Source: Amorphophallus konjac
Taxonomy: Eukaryota; Streptophyta; Magnoliopsida; Alismatales; Araceae
NCBI GenBank assembly: GCA_022559845.1
Contig: CM040126.1
Location: 141,430,064-141,494,063, forward strand
Reading direction: 5' to 3'
Length of the DNA stretch: 64,000 nucleotides
The position numbers were made by a program, and so were the translations under genes. Shown piece by piece: positions 53,913 through 64,000 of the stretch (position 1 is its first letter; each line of letters opens with the position of its first letter). The notes beneath the pieces are model-generated. The model did no database searches and was not told where the DNA came from. It saw nothing but the letters and a program-made list of their open reading frames with translations.

Positions 53913-56389
53913 ATGGAGGGCGAATCTTCCCACTCCTCGAAGAGAAGCAGGTCCAGTGGTAGTAGCTCCAGGAGACTTTCGGACCTCGAAGGGCACTTCA
54001 GCGAAAGGGCCCAATCACAACTCGTAAGCTGAGCTTTCCTGCCCTTTTCTCATTCTTTCTTCCTTCCTCTTGACAACACCCTTCTCCATTTCTTATGCAC
54101 GCACAGAGTGTGATGAAATCACACATTTCATGGGAGTTAGCAGTGGCCGCATACATGGGTCTCCTGGATTTTCAGAAGGCCAGGCGAGACATGATGGGAT
54201 TTGGCACCTTTCTTCGGATCGAGCCGCTCGAGCCCGACCTGGTCCTGATCCAAGCCTTGTGTGAGAGATGGGACCCAGTGAGTCGGGCATTCCTGATGCC
54301 CTGGGGCACATGGTGCCCAGTTTGGAGGATGTGGTCCGGATCACAAGCCTGAAGGTGGAGAGCGAGGCAGTGACCGGGGTCACTTATGCGGATTACCGAG
54401 AAGGTGCTCGGAAGCTACTGGGTTTGGACCTAGATGGTCGGAAAAACAGGTCGGTAGCTAGGGCGTCCCTCATGGATGCATTAGGGCTCACCGATACTCG
54501 TCGGCGGGATGACGAATCCTCAGAAGAGTTCATGGAAAGGATGGAAATAGGATGCCGTGCTGTGTACTGCACAGATTTTGGCAACTGGGAAAGATGCAAC
54601 ATAGATTTGAGGAGATTTCTCCTCTTCCTTTTAGGGAGATTGGTACTGAGCTCGAAAGGGGATGGTATCCAATGTCGCTTCCTTGAGCTGCTATCAGACC
54701 TTGAAAGAGTAGGATACTATGCTTGGAGAGCTGCCATGCTGGCACACTTGTTTGCAGGCCTGTTCCAAGAAGCGGATCGTGAGATGGCTGTGAGTGGTTT
54801 CACACCATTCATCCAGGTATTTTTGGTTTTGCTTGTTTTGTATATTTTTTTTGTGTTTTTGCAAGGTACTGATGACCTGCGCTGAGCAGCTGTGGAGCTA
54901 TTATTACCTCCCCATGGGGAGAGCTCGGCATTGGCGACCCGCGATGGTGCCGCTAGCCAGGCGGTGGGAACCCATCATGAGTGCGGCACCCCTAACCTAC
55001 CAACTGATGGTGCTAAGGCGGGAGCTACATGAGTTCCCTACAGTGATGGTAAACTGGAGACCCTACTCAGACATGGTCGATGCCGACCAGCCATGGGTTC
55101 TAGCAAGTCATGCCCGGTTCGGATGGGAATTATGGATGCACTGCCTGAATAAAATCGAGCCGCTTCTGCTACGATTGGTTATGAGGACTTTAGGACTGGC
55201 TTAGGAATGGGTGGATTCAGCTGCGCCACCTCGCGTTGGGAGAGAGACGCGAGGACCGGCGACCTGCATTGACTGGCGTGTGCGATTCCCCGAATAGTAC
55301 GAAGACTGACAACGGGGTGGCATAATCGTGGAATCGCAGGCACGGGATAGCGAGGATTACCTGCGTCTATACAAGACAAGGTACGCAGAGCGGTTCCAAC
55401 CCCGGGGACTTGCGGAGGTAGGTCTCCCCTTTTTCTCTTTTCTTCTTTCTCCCTTTTTTAGTTTTCTGGTGGAAATGCTGACTCGTATGGCTGCAGGATA
55501 TCCGTGATACGATGATAGCGACTTTACGAACTCGCTTGGTAGAGATGGAGCAACGGTTGGGCGATGCCCGCGGAGCTACGAGCGCCTTGGTAGGTGTACA
55601 GTGCGTTCCTAATTAAAACCCCAGATTCCAGGTGTTGGCTGCTAACTCACGCGGTCGTAGCATGCCCAGATTGGCGCGGCTTCCCCAGCGATGGGAGTAG
55701 ATGGTGCCTCTTCCAGCTTGTAGATTCCCACCTCAGAACTTGACTTGCTTCATGAGCAACTTGCTCACGCCACGCAGCGTGCTGTGGAGGCAGAAGGGAT
55801 GCTCTGTATACAGGTAAAAGTTTCAATGTTGAGTTCTCTTTGTTTACGCCTTATCGCGTATCTGAGATGGTACACTCTGCAGGAAAAGGAGACGGAAGAA
55901 GCGCTTGCCCAAGCTGCGCAGAGGGAGGCTAGGATAACAGAACTGGAGAGGGAACTGCGGCGTCATCCTGATGACGACTCCTCTAGGGATGCCATGGAAT
56001 TGAGGATCACTCTCCAGTTGGAGAGGGAAGACCGTGAGAGAGAACGTGCATAGAGAGAAAGAGATGCAGAGAGAGAAAGAGCCAACAGATTGACTGAAAG
56101 GGTGGAACAAAGGGCCATGGAGGCCTAGTTGTTCAAACTCCGAACAAGCCTTGGTCTTGCTGAACAATGGCTGAGAGATGGTGAGGAGCGCTACCGAAGA
56201 GCACGAGAGCGTGGCTTTCGTGTTGGTAGCTTCTCTGCTGCTTCCGTGGATCAACGCCGGGGTGTGGGAATAGGAAGGGGAGTACAGAGCGGTAGGAGTA
56301 CCGCTTTTCGTAGTTGGGTAGCACCTTTGAGGGCGTTTTGCCCGGATAGTAGTGGGACAAGTAATGCAGAGAGAGAGGGCGGAACTTGA
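53913..56389 (+). pseudogene. PMD-type gene, copy 2 (plant mobile domain)
   Basis: Exons with in-phase GT-AG borders: 53913-54023, 54107-54816, 54866-55417, 55497-55589, 55661-55813 and 55883-56389. Exon 2 carries the PMD signature (ALCERWDP, then PSLEDVVRITSL, then CRFLELLSDLERVGYYAW). Exon 3 continues with LWSYYYLPMGR. The last exons are coiled coil. PMD (PF10536) is found in host MAIN-type proteins and in transposons; its biochemical role is not settled. Breaks: a one-base shift near 54303, and in-frame stops at 55202, two between 55290 and 55310, and near 55722, 56051 and 56126. The intron 54817-54865 is only 49 bp, short for plants. An AATAAA lies at 56412. Confidence 0.75.
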
Positions 56390-58163
56390 TGTAATTTTTT
56401 TGGTTTTTTGGAATAAAATACAAGGTTCGGTTTGTTTGGTTTTCACCTTTGCTTCTGTTGCTTGAATCCCTGCACACATCACTGAAACAAAGAAATCAGA
56501 ATTTCTGTTCTGACTTGGCCCCTTGCTCAATAAGCAAATGGTCACTGTGACTGTCCTTGATAACTGGTCAAGGGGCCAAGCCTTTATTTAAGGAAGGCGA
56601 GAGAAAGATGCAGTGATGATAAATGCGATAGGCAAGCACACGAATGCAAGCGGTATTAAAAGTGAGATGCTGCACGCAAATGCAATCATGCAAAATTGAT
56701 TTGGTTTCTTTTTTATATTTGGCATATTTTTTTTGTTTTATCATAAAAAATATTTTTTTATTTACAAATATGTACATTTTCTCTTTTCCATTTTTTTGTT
56801 GCTTTTATTATAAAATTTTTTTTGTTGCTAACGCCTGGCAAGCACCCAAATGGCACATAACCTACGTGAGAATAGGGGTTTCTTACTAACCTCCCAGGTA
56901 TCCTAAGTGCACATCTAGGTTGATTTGGGCCTCTAGACCCCTCGAATGATGATCCCGCCGGCTAAGACTTACCCTGATGACAATACCGTCATGCCATGCT
57001 TAGGCTCCCAGTCGCTTCCGACCATAGGGATTCACCCAAAAGATGTTTGAGGCAAATGATTTGCCCGACCCGGGTCTGTTTCCTCACAACTCTAGATGGT
57101 ATATGATGGAACACCCTGGAACCCTAACGACCAACCGCGCGACGCTGACCCGGAATCAGACGCCGTCGCACCCATAGGTGACGCGCTTGCATTGGCCTAA
57201 GCCCATGGTTAAACAAGAAGACATCAAGGTGGTAAACAGGGGTCTTGACTAGTCAGAAACACGGAGACTCCTTCGCAGAGATAGCTTTTGCTTTTCAAAG
57301 TAGGCAACCAAATATGTATATTAAAATAAGGTCGCAGACCCTGGGTAGTTTTCACCCTTCAGAAACTCCATCAAACCTTCATCTTTAGAGGGAGAAGGAA
57401 GAGTGTAGGGGATAAACCTCCTGAGAGGACCGGCAAAGCCGTTAACCCGGTGAGCGAATAAGGGCCCATTAACTCTTTCCTTTCAGATAACTTCGGACCA
57501 AATCTCGAGCATTTACATTCCATAGCCCCCCCCCTTTTTGTGGATTCGAACTTTTGCTTTGAGGGGTTCCATTTATCGCATCAGGCACGGTCACGACTAG
57601 GCTCTTGATTTTGATTTTGTATTTCTTTTTGTGAGGGAGATATAGTCGTTTGACGTTTGTGGGCTCCCTTTCATATGCCTGCGGGGACACTGCCCTCTTC
57701 TCGTGCTCTGATCGACGCTCGAGGAAATGGATCCTACTCTTGCCCTTGGGGTTTAAGTTTCGGTTTCTCATGCTCAGCGTTTTAAGGGCACCGACTGTCT
57801 CATTTGGTCGAAGAGAAAAGAATAAGGATTACAGCTTCCGGAGATCTTCTGAGTGGGGCCCCACCGTAGGTGATGCTACTGACTTTTTTTGAATAAAATA
57901 CACAAGTGAGCACATGTTAGCTTCCTTCGAGCGAGCATAGGCCGACGTGGTCGGACAGGGATCTCCACGGTTCTGGCAAACCAAGACCTGGTGCCTATCA
58001 AGCCTTAATGAGCCTTATCCTAACATGAAGGTTAGATGCAGTCACTTGACTACATGGTGACCACCAGACATCGGCATTTTGAATTTTCCATATTTTTAGT
58101 GGTTTTCAATATTTCTTTGTTTTTTGATGTTTTCTATCTTTTCATCATTTTTTTTGTTTTGTG
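56390..58163. other. Spacer between PMD copy 2 and Tat integrase
   Basis: No gene supported. AT-rich parts (56695-56825 and 58080-58160) flank a GC-richer middle. A minus-strand AAAAAGGGGGGGGG tract at 57526-57539 is followed on that strand by CTATGG and is a candidate polypurine tract. AATAAA signals lie at 56412 (plus) and near 57891 (plus). Confidence 0.5.
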
Positions 58164-59235
58164 CTAAGGGTAGTATTTCTTAAGATAAAGCCCATTCCAA
58201 GGGTGGGATAACTCGGTCCCTTCGGCGTTGACTAGCTTGTAGGCGTTGCCAGGGTACATGGCTTGAATTACAAATGGTCCTTCCCAATTGGGTTGGAGCT
58301 TAGAACGTGGACCTCTAGGTTTGACAAAAATTCTTTTTACGACCATCTCACCGACTTTGAATTTTCTCTCAACGACTTTCTTTTGGTAAAAGCGAGCGAG
58401 TCTATTTTGATACACACGCGCGTGTTCGGCAGCGGCCAGCCGCTTCTCATCCAAGAGTTCCAACTGGGCGAGGAGTGAATTACGACGATCGTCGAGGGGA
58501 AATTCCTCGTCCAATTGTACCCTGAGAGAAGGGATCAGAGTCTCGTACGGGACTACCGCTTCCATACGATAAGTAAGGGCAAACGGAGTCTGCCCGGTGG
58601 GGGTACGGATTGAAGTGCGATAGGCCCATAGGGCTTCGATAAGTTTTTCTGGCCAATTCTGAAAACTTAGTAGACTCGCAGGTTTTTTTGATGATTTTGA
58701 GCAATGTTTTATTGGTGGCCTCCGCTTGGCCGTTGTGGGTAATAAGGCGATGAATGATGCAATGCAATTGCGTACCTTTTGCAGAGGTCGCATAGGTCCT
58801 GAGAAATGAACTGTGGCCCATTGTCGGTGACGATTGTGCTTGGGACGCCGAATCTGGCGAGGATGTTCTTCATGATGAACTTGCAGACTGTTGACGCCTT
58901 GATTTCCGCGTAAGCTTCAGCTTCGGCCCATTTGGTGAAGTATTCCGTCGCAGTAAGGATGAAAGATTTCTGCTTGGTGAGGGAATTGGGATCACCTAGG
59001 GGACCAATGATGTCGAATGCCCACATGGAGAAAGGCCACGGGGAGGATATTGGATGAAGTGAGGAAAATGGTGAATGGATTTTATCGGCGTGAAGTTGAC
59101 ACTTGACACACCTACGGACATAGACATCACAATCTCTTCCATAGTGGGCAAATAAAAGCCTTGGCGAATGATCTTCTTGGCGAGCATCTGACTATTCACG
59201 TGGCCACCGCACACACCCGAGTGCGTCTCCTCTAC
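58164..59235 (-). pseudogene. Integrase of the Tat element (frame-shifted)
   Basis: Inserts retroelement DNA into the genome. The zinc-binding start (HSGVCGGHVNSQML, near 59210) is in frame with RNase H upstream; a shift near 59100 moves the rest. The core carries the first catalytic Asp (FDIIGPLG, near 59010) and second Asp (VTDNGPQF, near 58830). The Glu region (NGQAEATNKT, near 58730) is in another frame after a second break. The C-terminal part, 58164-58700, is open and ends with SHPWNGLYLKKYYP, typical of Tat. No chromodomain is present, as is usual for Tat. At least three frame breaks make it non-functional. Confidence 0.88.
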
Positions 59236-60441
59236 ACATTTCCAAACCTCATCGTCACCAAGACATCTTAACAGAATACTAGTAAGGCTCCTCCTATAGA
59301 GTAGACCTCCAACCAATGTGTATTTCTGAGCCACCCTTCTTATGACTTTCTTGTCCTCTGTGGTGGCCCCTTCAGGATAAGACTGATCTTGGCAGTATTT
59401 GACGATTTCATAGAACCATGGTTTCTCTTCATCAGCCAGTTCTTCTTCGGCCTCTGCCAACATGATTTCCCTCTTCTCAAGGATATCTTCATGCAGGATC
59501 TTCCTTGCTATCCTATCTTTGATATTTACGTAGGAAGCATCATCGATTGCAGGGGCGTGAAGTTTGTAAATGGAAATGGACTCAAACCATCTTCCTAGAG
59601 GGAACCTTATGGATGATGCCAACGAGGCGAGGGCATCAGCGAGAGTATTCTGATTACGAGGGACATGAACAAAGATCAGTTTGGTGAACAGTTTGGCAAA
59701 GGCAGCAGTGAGTTCTTGGTATGGCTTGAGTTTGGGATCGCGAGTGCGATATTTAGTGAGCACCTGACGAAGGATGAGTTGACTATCACCTACGACTCGC
59801 AACTCAGTGATACAAAAAGAATGAGCGAGTTCTAGGCCAGCTAGAAGAGCTTCATATTCGGCTATATTGTTGGTAACTGGAAATTTGAGCTGGTATGCCA
59901 ATGGGAATGTGAGGCCTTCAGGTGACAGGAGGGCGATGCCGATTCCTCTCCCTTGAGAATTCAGAGCTCCATCAAAATATAGCGTCCACATTGGCTCATC
60001 TGATTGGTTGACGGACATTAGTTCCTCATCTGGAAACTCTGATTGGATGGGATCGAACTTGGGAAGAGGATGGTGAGCGAGATGCTCGGCTATGGCATAG
60101 CCTTTAATCGCCTTTTGCTGGATGTAGGTGATGTCGAACTGAGAGAGAAAACTTTGCCAGCGTGCTAGCCTATCTGTAAGGACGGATTTCTCCAGAAGGA
60201 ATTTGATAGGATTCATTCGAGCAATCAAGTGGACCTCATGAGCCAAGAAGTAGTGCTTCAATTTCTGCACTACCCAAACGAGGGAAGAACAAGTTTTCTC
60301 CATGATGGTGTACTTCTGCTCATAGGGATTGAGAAGTTTGGACAAGTAATAGGTTGCCCGTTCCTTGCCTTCTTCATCAGCTTGTGCGAGGACGGCTCCC
60401 ACGGAGTCATCCAAGACTGAGACGTAAAGGATCAGAGGTTT
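59236..60441 (-). pseudogene. Dual RNase H region of the Tat element
   Basis: The open frame runs from 60414 down to 58996 and enters the integrase zinc finger. It first has the ordinary Ty3/gypsy RNase H (DDSVGAVLAQ, then LTDRLARWQSFLSQFDI), then a second, archaeal-type RNase H with YFDGA (Asp148), AEYEAL (Glu186), VGDSQL (Asp210) and LADAL (Asp260), so its four catalytic acids are intact. The second RNase H is a hallmark of the Tat lineage. A stop codon at 60442-60444, in the same frame, separates it from reverse transcriptase. Confidence 0.92.
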
Positions 60442-61722
60442 TTATGGTTTGGGTGGAATGAGAATGGGTGGACTAGCCAGATATTCCTTCAACCCTTCAA
60501 AAGCTTTCTGACATTTAGAATTCCAGTGGAATTCTACTCCTCGCTTGGTCAACTCGTAGAGAGGTCTACACCTTTGTGAATGTTGGGACACAAACCGACG
60601 AATAAACTGCAACCTCCCGATTAAATATCGGACTTCCCTCAAATTCTTGGGAGGTGGCATATCCCTGATAGCCCTGGCTTTGTCGGGATCTATCTCGATC
60701 CCTCTTTTACTCACAATGAAACCCAGCAATTTACCCGACGACACACCAAACACACACTTCTTCGGGTTCATTTTCAATTGGAACTCCCTTGACCTCTGCA
60801 AGACCTTAGCGAAAACTTCTGGATGTTCCATCCTGGTCCTTGATTTCACCAACAAGTCATCCACATACACTTCCAGGTATATGTGCATCATGTCATGAAA
60901 TATGGCCATCATAGCTCTTTGGTAAGTAGCTCCAGCATTCTTTAACCCAAACGGCATGACCACGTAACAATATGTTCCCCAAGGGGTAGTGAATGACGTC
61001 TTCTCCTGATCCTCTTCTGCCAAACGAATTTGATTGTATCCTGAAAATCCATCCATGAATGAGAGGGTTTCGTAGCCTGCCGTGTTATCAATCAACACAT
61101 CAATGTGAGGTAAGGGAAAATCATCTTTTGGACACGCGCGGTTAAGGTCCCGGAAGTCGATACAAATCCTGACTTTCCCATCTTTTTTCATGACCGGGAC
61201 AATGTTCGCCACCCATTGAGGATAAAGAACGACTCTAATGAACCTGGCTTTATGGAGCTTATCGACCTCTTCTTTCATTTTCAAAGCCATTCGAGGGTGG
61301 AAACGCCTTAACCTTTGTTTTACCGAGACGGACCCTGGTTTTAAGGTTAAACGGTGTTCGACCAAGGTTGAATCTAGACCCGACATATCCTCGTAGCTCC
61401 ATGCAAACGTGTCCTTATATTCCTTGAGAACTTCAATTAATGCCTCTTCTTCAGAGGGTGGTAGATTGTCACTTATGAGGATGATCCTAGGGTCTTCCTC
61501 AGTTCCCAAGTTGACTTCTTTGGTGGATTCTTCTACGGCGGTTGACGGCTCGTCGAATCTCTTTATTCCACTAGCGTATGCGCCCGCCGCATCCTCATAT
61601 TCTTCACCCTCATCTTCAGTGGGGCATTCTTCATCCGTGATCTCGTAGACTCCATACCCTTCATCAAATGCACAGTCGCCCTCACATTCTATTTCCGATA
61701 GCCGGATGGGATTTTCTAACAA
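60442..61722 (-). CDS. Reverse transcriptase of the Tat element
   Basis: A 426-residue open segment of the pol polyprotein; the Met at 61722 is only the first in this open stretch and not a real start. After an acidic N-terminal linker (residues 1-80), the polymerase has PVMKKDGKVRICIDFRDLN (about 176-194), the first catalytic Asp in FMDGFSGYNQI (224) and YVDD at 286-289, all intact. The thumb includes the GFIVSKRGIEIDP segment. It ends at an in-frame stop directly before RNase H. It copies element RNA into DNA in virus-like particles. The ORF is uninterrupted, but the polyprotein as a whole is not. Confidence 0.92.
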   Translation of the reverse strand: MLENPIRLSEIECEGDCAFDEGYGVYEITDEECPTEDEGEEYEDAAGAYASGIKRFDEPSTAVEESTKEVNLGTEEDPRIILISDNLPPSEEEALIEVLKEYKDTFAWSYEDMSGLDSTLVEHRLTLKPGSVSVKQRLRRFHPRMALKMKEEVDKLHKARFIRVVLYPQWVANIVPVMKKDGKVRICIDFRDLNRACPKDDFPLPHIDVLIDNTAGYETLSFMDGFSGYNQIRLAEEDQEKTSFTTPWGTYCYVVMPFGLKNAGATYQRAMMAIFHDMMHIYLEVYVDDLLVKSRTRMEHPEVFAKVLQRSREFQLKMNPKKCVFGVSSGKLLGFIVSKRGIEIDPDKARAIRDMPPPKNLREVRYLIGRLQFIRRFVSQHSQRCRPLYELTKRGVEFHWNSKCQKAFEGLKEYLASPPILIPPKP

Positions 61723-62584
61723 CTGGGGGATGGCAAGAAGGGCCTGACACCTGGCGGCTAAATCCAGAAGGAATCGACGAGGGATCTGCCTACCCTTGGA
61801 TTTCTTCCTAGGTACTACCCTTGACCTATCATTCTAGATTGACTGACATTATTTACAGAAGAAGAGGAAGACGAAGAGGATGGTGTAGAATGTACAGGAG
61901 AAGACCCCTCAGAGGAGGGGTAGAAAAGGTCGCTCATCGGACCTTGGACGGGTGGTCCGCAGGGCGGGACGCACCCGTGGGAGATGTAGGAGGTTTCCTC
62001 AACGAAGATGTGTTGTTGAGGAGTTTGAAAATTGACGTTTTTTTTCCTTTTTCATTTTTGATGACAAAACAGTGAAAAGAGATCGGAGGAGAGAGAAAAG
62101 TGGTTATGGCTAGAGGATTGCGAGGCTCATAGAGCAGATCATGGTTGAAGACCTGGCACGGGTTGAAAAGTCCGCGTAGGTATGTAAGCAAAGAAGGGGA
62201 CCTGGGAAGATCATCAGACAACTGTCTGGCCTAGGAAGAAAATGTCAGCAAAGGCTGAGACGAGTGGATGGAGAAGATGGCGGCTAATGAGCCGTCGACG
62301 GAAATGTTGAGGACGGATGAAGATCCGTCGATGACAGGGTCCTTCTGGCGAGGACGAGGATAGTTTGGAACCTTGGCAAGAGTGGTAATATTCTCTGGTA
62401 TTCCGAAGATCAATGGTGGTCCTTCAAGCTGCGGAGACGAGAACATCCTTTCCAGTGCAACGGAAATGTCCCGTATGTCGAACCATTTGTTCCACTCGCA
62501 TTCTGGATCTTTGATCTTGCCTCTTTTGGTGATCCTCGGATATTTTTCAGCCAAATATACATCATGTGATCCCCCATATGCTTC
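61723..62584 (-). pseudogene. Linker between protease and reverse transcriptase, Tat element
   Basis: Open fragments at 61934-62221 and 62231-62554 (with WNKWFDIRDISVALE) have the Pro-rich, low-conservation look of the linker between G-patch and polymerase in Tat pol. I do not recognise a domain, and the frames are broken. Confidence 0.5.
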
Positions 62585-62790
62585 TCATGGGTAATCTCCC
62601 ATCTGAACAACGGGCCCTCTGTTGAAGTGGTTTGATAGAGTCCTTGTGAGGGGCTTCCAATCCGCCTTGAACGGTCCTTTGAAGCCTAGGCCAAACCTGC
62701 GATTCGGCCTAATTTCCTTTGGCAGTTTGAGCCTACCCTGTAACTGTGCGCCCAGACCTTTACCCTGTTGGTAGCCGATGTTCCTCATAA
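62585..62790 (-). pseudogene. G-patch-like segment of Tat pol
   Basis: The motif IGYQQGKGLGAQLQG is a G-patch-like glycine-rich motif, typically an RNA-binding appendage after some retroviral and Tat proteases. It lies immediately downstream of the protease fragment but in a different frame, so a shift near 62790 separates them. Confidence 0.7.
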
Positions 62791-63688
62791 TCTCCCAACC
62801 TTTGGAGTGAAAAGGAGATATGATGTTGCGGTTGCCCTGACTGGCTCCTTTGGTGCTAGTGGAACGTGAGATGAATCACGTACGTCCAGTAATGACAATA
62901 TGGGCCGATGAGACGGCCAAATAGAGGGAAGAGAGGTGTTGATAGCATCCACTGTGTGAAGGACAGGTGTACTGACCACTTTAATAATCCTCCCATTGTA
63001 AGGAAACTTCAGGCACTGATGGTTGGTGGAAGGCACAGCGTCCATGGCTTCGATGTAAGGGTGACCCAGTATAGCCTTGAATGTGGGGTCCATGTCGAGG
63101 ACATGAATTCCGTGGGATTGACATGGGGCCTAGTTCTGCCTTCAGAATAATCATCCCATGCGGCGGCCTTTTGCTATTGTCATAAGCCGTGACCGTGATC
63201 GAGGAAGGTCTTATTTGTTCCTCGTTGACCCCACACAACTGAAGGGTGTCCATGGAGATCACATTTATGGACGCACCCGTGTCCACAAGACACGGGTTTA
63301 TGGATACCCCATTAATTTTTATTGAAATGCACAATGCATATTTCCGAGCTTCCTTGGGAGCGAGCTCGTAGTTGTGGAACATGATGGCCGGTTGTGTGTC
63401 TGTTGGGGTCAGGACGGTCGAAATCTTCTCCACGGGGAGGTCTTCATTAACCATGACTTTTTGAAGATATTCCATCAAGGCCGCCTGGTGGGATGTGGAT
63501 CTTTGAAGTAGCTCCAGGATGGAGATCCGAGCAGGCGTCTTGTCCAAGTGTTTCAATAGATCATACTGTGTTCCAGGGATAGCTCTTTCTGGTTGTTCTC
63601 CATCATCCTTCTCTGGCTGAGATTGCTCAGGATTCTGACTGTTGTGGGGGAAAACCCTGTGAAAAATCCTTCCACTCCGGAGCACCAT
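62785..63688 (-). pseudogene. Protease of the Tat element (frame-shifted)
   Basis: Aspartic protease that would cut the polyprotein. The open segment 62981-63688 carries CLVDTGASINVIS, with the active-site DTGAS at residues 136-140. A frame shift near 63120 moves the C-terminal part (FKAILGHPYIEAMDAVPSTNH) to the segment 62785-63093. The start, MVLRSGRIF, is a common feature before Tat protease. Confidence 0.85.
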
Positions 63689-64000
63689 TGCCTGCGGCTT
63701 TTGTACCTCTGTGGGGGTAGCAGTGGGTTTTAACAGGGATTTGAGGGTAGTGGTGGAGGAATGGTTGATGAAGCAGGGGTGATGACGGGAGCAGGGATTC
63801 TGATGAGGGGTTTGTTAGGTGGAGGCATGGTGGAGGTAGAGGGGATATCACACGGATTATGAAGGATAAGGGGTCTGGAAGGTGGAGGTGGAGACGAAGT
63901 AGAAGTGGGTAGGGCTTGAAGCGGGCAATGATTTTGAGGTGGGTGATGGGTAATGAGTGGTTTTGAAGGCATTAGTGGTGATATGGTGGAGAAAGACGGG
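63689..64000 (-). other. Pro-rich linker upstream of protease, Tat element
   Basis: Minus-strand low-complexity frames rich in Pro and Ser (for example 63730-63972), probably the linker between gag and protease. Gag, primer site and 5' LTR would lie beyond the right edge. Confidence 0.45.

Overview
The window is repeat-dense nuclear DNA from a plant with a large genome. Everything I can identify is transposable-element sequence. There are SIRE/Maximus-type (Sirevirus) Ty1/copia derivatives primed by the initiator-Met tRNA, a Tat-lineage Ty3/gypsy element with an archaeal-type second RNase H, plant mobile domain (PMD) pseudogenes, a CACTA foldback element and many minisatellite-like arrays. 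I see no intact host gene, no tRNA or rRNA gene and no intact long coding sequence. A monocot with a large genome is my guess; the species cannot be named from this sequence.

Layout. 1-6767 is the 3' end of Sirevirus-like element A: internal region with a CACTA foldback at 595-1287, then its 3' LTR at 3029-6767. A appears to sit inside the 5' LTR of element B (LTR remainder 6768-9002, broken gag 9146-11438). Element C (12437-21519) is inserted into B and keeps both LTRs, the primer site and a broken gag. 21520-22354 is AT-rich Sirevirus-type internal sequence, followed by an isolated LTR, D (about 22355-24553). 24554-28159 and 40229-47189 are GC-richer sequence of unknown identity, full of arrays. 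That sequence is split by element E (28160-40228), the best-preserved element: two near-identical 3.37-kb LTRs and a perfect 5-bp target duplication. About 47190-51873 is the probable 3' LTR of a minus-strand Tat element. 51.9-56.4 kb holds two plus-strand PMD-type genes, antisense to that element. 58164-64000 is its pol region on the minus strand.

How the parts relate. B, C and E share one plan: LTR, Met-tRNA primer site, gag, a 2-2.5 kb non-coding stretch with several polypurine tracts, LTR. Recognisable pol is lost at or just after the start of protease. They are gag-only, non-autonomous elements that must have used enzymes supplied in trans. B and E gag encode four to six zinc knuckles after a long coiled coil, which is unusual for Gag.

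The most striking signal is in the LTRs. The U3 of A and E is an array of a 12-bp core (consensus AAGTCTRTACAT) repeated every 25-29 bp for about 2 kb, with unrelated spacers. C, B, D, the unknown GC-rich region and the Tat LTR each carry short-core arrays in the matching place, upstream of a TATA box. A, B, C and E also share a pair (three in B) of CACTGT-like G-boxes (CACGTG) between array and TATA box. All five Sirevirus-type LTR families carry two adjacent hairpins in the transcribed leader, and base changes in one arm are matched in the other. A third putative structured RNA lies downstream of gag. I did this by eye; no alignment or folding program was run.
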